Part shown: positions 63,141-64,000 of the stretch, piece after piece
Position numbering within the stretch: the first letter of the stretch is position 1
Layout: the number at the start of each line of letters is the position of its first letter
From: Molanna angustata
Taxonomy: Eukaryota; Arthropoda; Insecta; Trichoptera; Molannidae
Length of the DNA stretch: 64,000 nt
NCBI GenBank assembly: GCA_963576475.1
Contig: OY754990.1
Span: 7,995,485 to 8,059,484, forward strand
Direction: 5' to 3'
Program-made: the position numbers and the translations under genes
The notes under the pieces: generated by a model
Told to the model about the DNA's origin: nothing
Seen by the model: only the letters and a program-made list of their open reading frames with translations
The model's database searches: none

Positions 63141-63283
63141 CCTCTAAGTTGGTTTTTTTTTACTTCAAAGTTGGAAAAGCCGTGAAAAAAGTAGACCTCT
63201 CCATACAATTCTCGCGTATTCTGGCTTGATACATTGTCGATATGTTAAGAGAACAAAGTTCTCCTGAACAAATCGACAGTTGG
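63141..63283 (+). repeat. Rep-F copy F5, 3' end only, duplicate of 62607-62748
   Basis: CCTCTAAGTTGG to CAAATCGACAGTTGGAT is almost identical to the end of F4, including GAAAAAAGTAGACCTCTCCA, which is specific to these two copies. This indicates a local duplication ~535 bp apart, not independent insertions. Confidence 0.85.
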
Positions 63284-63479
63284 ATTACAATATTTGAAAT
63301 ACTTTTTTTACTATTTAAAAAAACCTCGTATAATGTTGTATATCACATATTAGGTGATATGCAATATTTTTTCGTGTTTCATACATTAGAAGGTAATTTA
63401 GTGTGCATTTTTGTGTACCCAGGGTATACACGGGCCTAAATTAACTGCAGATAAAGGATCACCCGTCAACAACCAACAT

Positions 63480-63690
63480 ACAGCTAACCATTCTCAGTCA
63501 AGAGGTCAAGGAGGAGGAAGTTGGAACATGTGGAAGCCCCTCTAGCTGCCTTTAAAAACGTCCTAAATTTAGGGGCATAGTACAATTCTGTCGGACCGCT
63601 CGCTAAATAAACATAATTTAAAAACTGAACACGCATTTCTTTTATTCCTTATACACAATGTGCCTATAAAATGGTGACCTCGACGTGACA
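63480..63690 (+). repeat. LTR fragment and primer-binding site
   Basis: TGGTGACCTCGACGTGAC at 63672-63689 is the reverse of a sequence ending in CCA, as expected for a tRNA-primed LTR retrotransposon of BEL or Gypsy type. Immediately 5' is ~190 bp with an AATAAA at 63605 and a T-rich AACACGCATTTCTTTTATTC end, plausible as the U3/R/U5 of an LTR. No gag or pol follows before the window ends. The 5' edge of the LTR is not fixed. Confidence 0.55.
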
Positions 63691-64000
63691 AAATAACTTA
63701 ATTTAACAACGAGTGAAAACGTGCAACAGGCCTCCGAGCTTTCTTTGGACACAGCTAGCATCTTCGGAGGCTTAAATTGTAGTGAATTATTAAATTTAAA
63801 TGATAGGCTAGTCTATTGATTTCATTTTGTCGTCAAAAACACATTGGAAGATAAAAAAAATAATTAAAGCTTTTATTAGTATCTATACATAAAAAAGAGA
63901 TTTTTTTTTCGTCATTCTCCATGAAATAAGTATATAGTGTAGAAACTAATCAATAGTACCTACCCCGTATTCAGTAACTATTGGAACTAAATTAGGAACG
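63691..64000. other. Possible LTR-element leader, otherwise unassigned
   Basis: Follows the primer-binding site. A short stretch with GCCTCCGAGCTTTCTTTGGA and CATCTTCGGAGGC is present, and no open frame begins before the window ends. It becomes AT-rich beyond 63850. Confidence 0.35.

Overview
The window looks like intergenic or intronic DNA from an insect, most likely a moth or butterfly (Lepidoptera). It is AT-rich, has no operon-like gene packing, and consists almost entirely of decayed and nested transposable elements, tRNA-derived SINEs and tandem arrays. The lepidopteran call rests on repeated RTE-type LINE 3' ends that finish in a short GATGGTATGTATG-like tail and on the other LINE tails present. 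This is inference from family knowledge, not a database match. No complete host gene was found. The only weak host-gene candidates are a hydrophobic open frame at 25426-25704 (minus) and a Thr/Ser-rich stretch near 54939-55294.

The longest mobile-element coding remnants are: an L2/CR1-like reverse transcriptase (30779-32018, minus), three RTE-type reverse transcriptase copies (33003-33799, 36087-36928 and 59845-60362, all minus), several shorter LINE C-terminal tails on both strands, an internally deleted pogo-like DNA transposon with a psq-type helix-turn-helix and a C4HC3 zinc finger (51627-53330), and a 600-bp hAT element with a perfect 8-bp target duplication (43985-44584).

Four home-made family names are used throughout. 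Rep-A is a ~0.9 kb noncoding element with an internal GT microsatellite, in ten full or partial copies that host many other insertions. Rep-B is a foldback element with ~200-bp inverted arms. Rep-D is a ~0.75 kb element with CCCATTCACGATCGTGC ends. Rep-F is a ~0.5-1 kb element with ATCCAACTGTCGAT ends. Smaller inverted-repeat elements (MITE-like) are common. Several can be placed exactly because a paralogous Rep-A copy preserves the empty site.

Layout: 1-7 kb, a T-family repeat, SINEs, RTE relics, Rep-A with three insertions, and a LINE inside an RTE tail. 7-10.4 kb, a Rep-A copy split by a LINE 3' end, a 27-bp array, half a Rep-B and a second LINE. 11-14.6 kb, LINE tail, Rep-F, SINE. 15.1-16.9 kb, a 92-bp array. 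17-22.5 kb, MITE, RTE tails, Rep-B, a 106-bp array. 23-25 kb, a perfect-armed hairpin and an ATTATGTGGAGTT array. 25-30 kb, mostly unassigned. 30.5-37 kb, three LINE insertions and a large GT array. 37-48.6 kb, SINEs, Rep-D, hAT, foldback, Rep-B, palindromes. 48.9-55.5 kb, LINE tails, a perfect 95-bp array, the pogo-like element, a 64-bp array. 56-64 kb, a GAAC array, Rep-D with a nested palindrome, LINE tails, Rep-F and an LTR fragment with a primer-binding site.

No previously undescribed functional system can be supported. The value of the window is as a stratified record of insertions, duplications and array growth. All coordinates of repeat edges are by eye and may be off by several bases unless a target-site duplication is stated.
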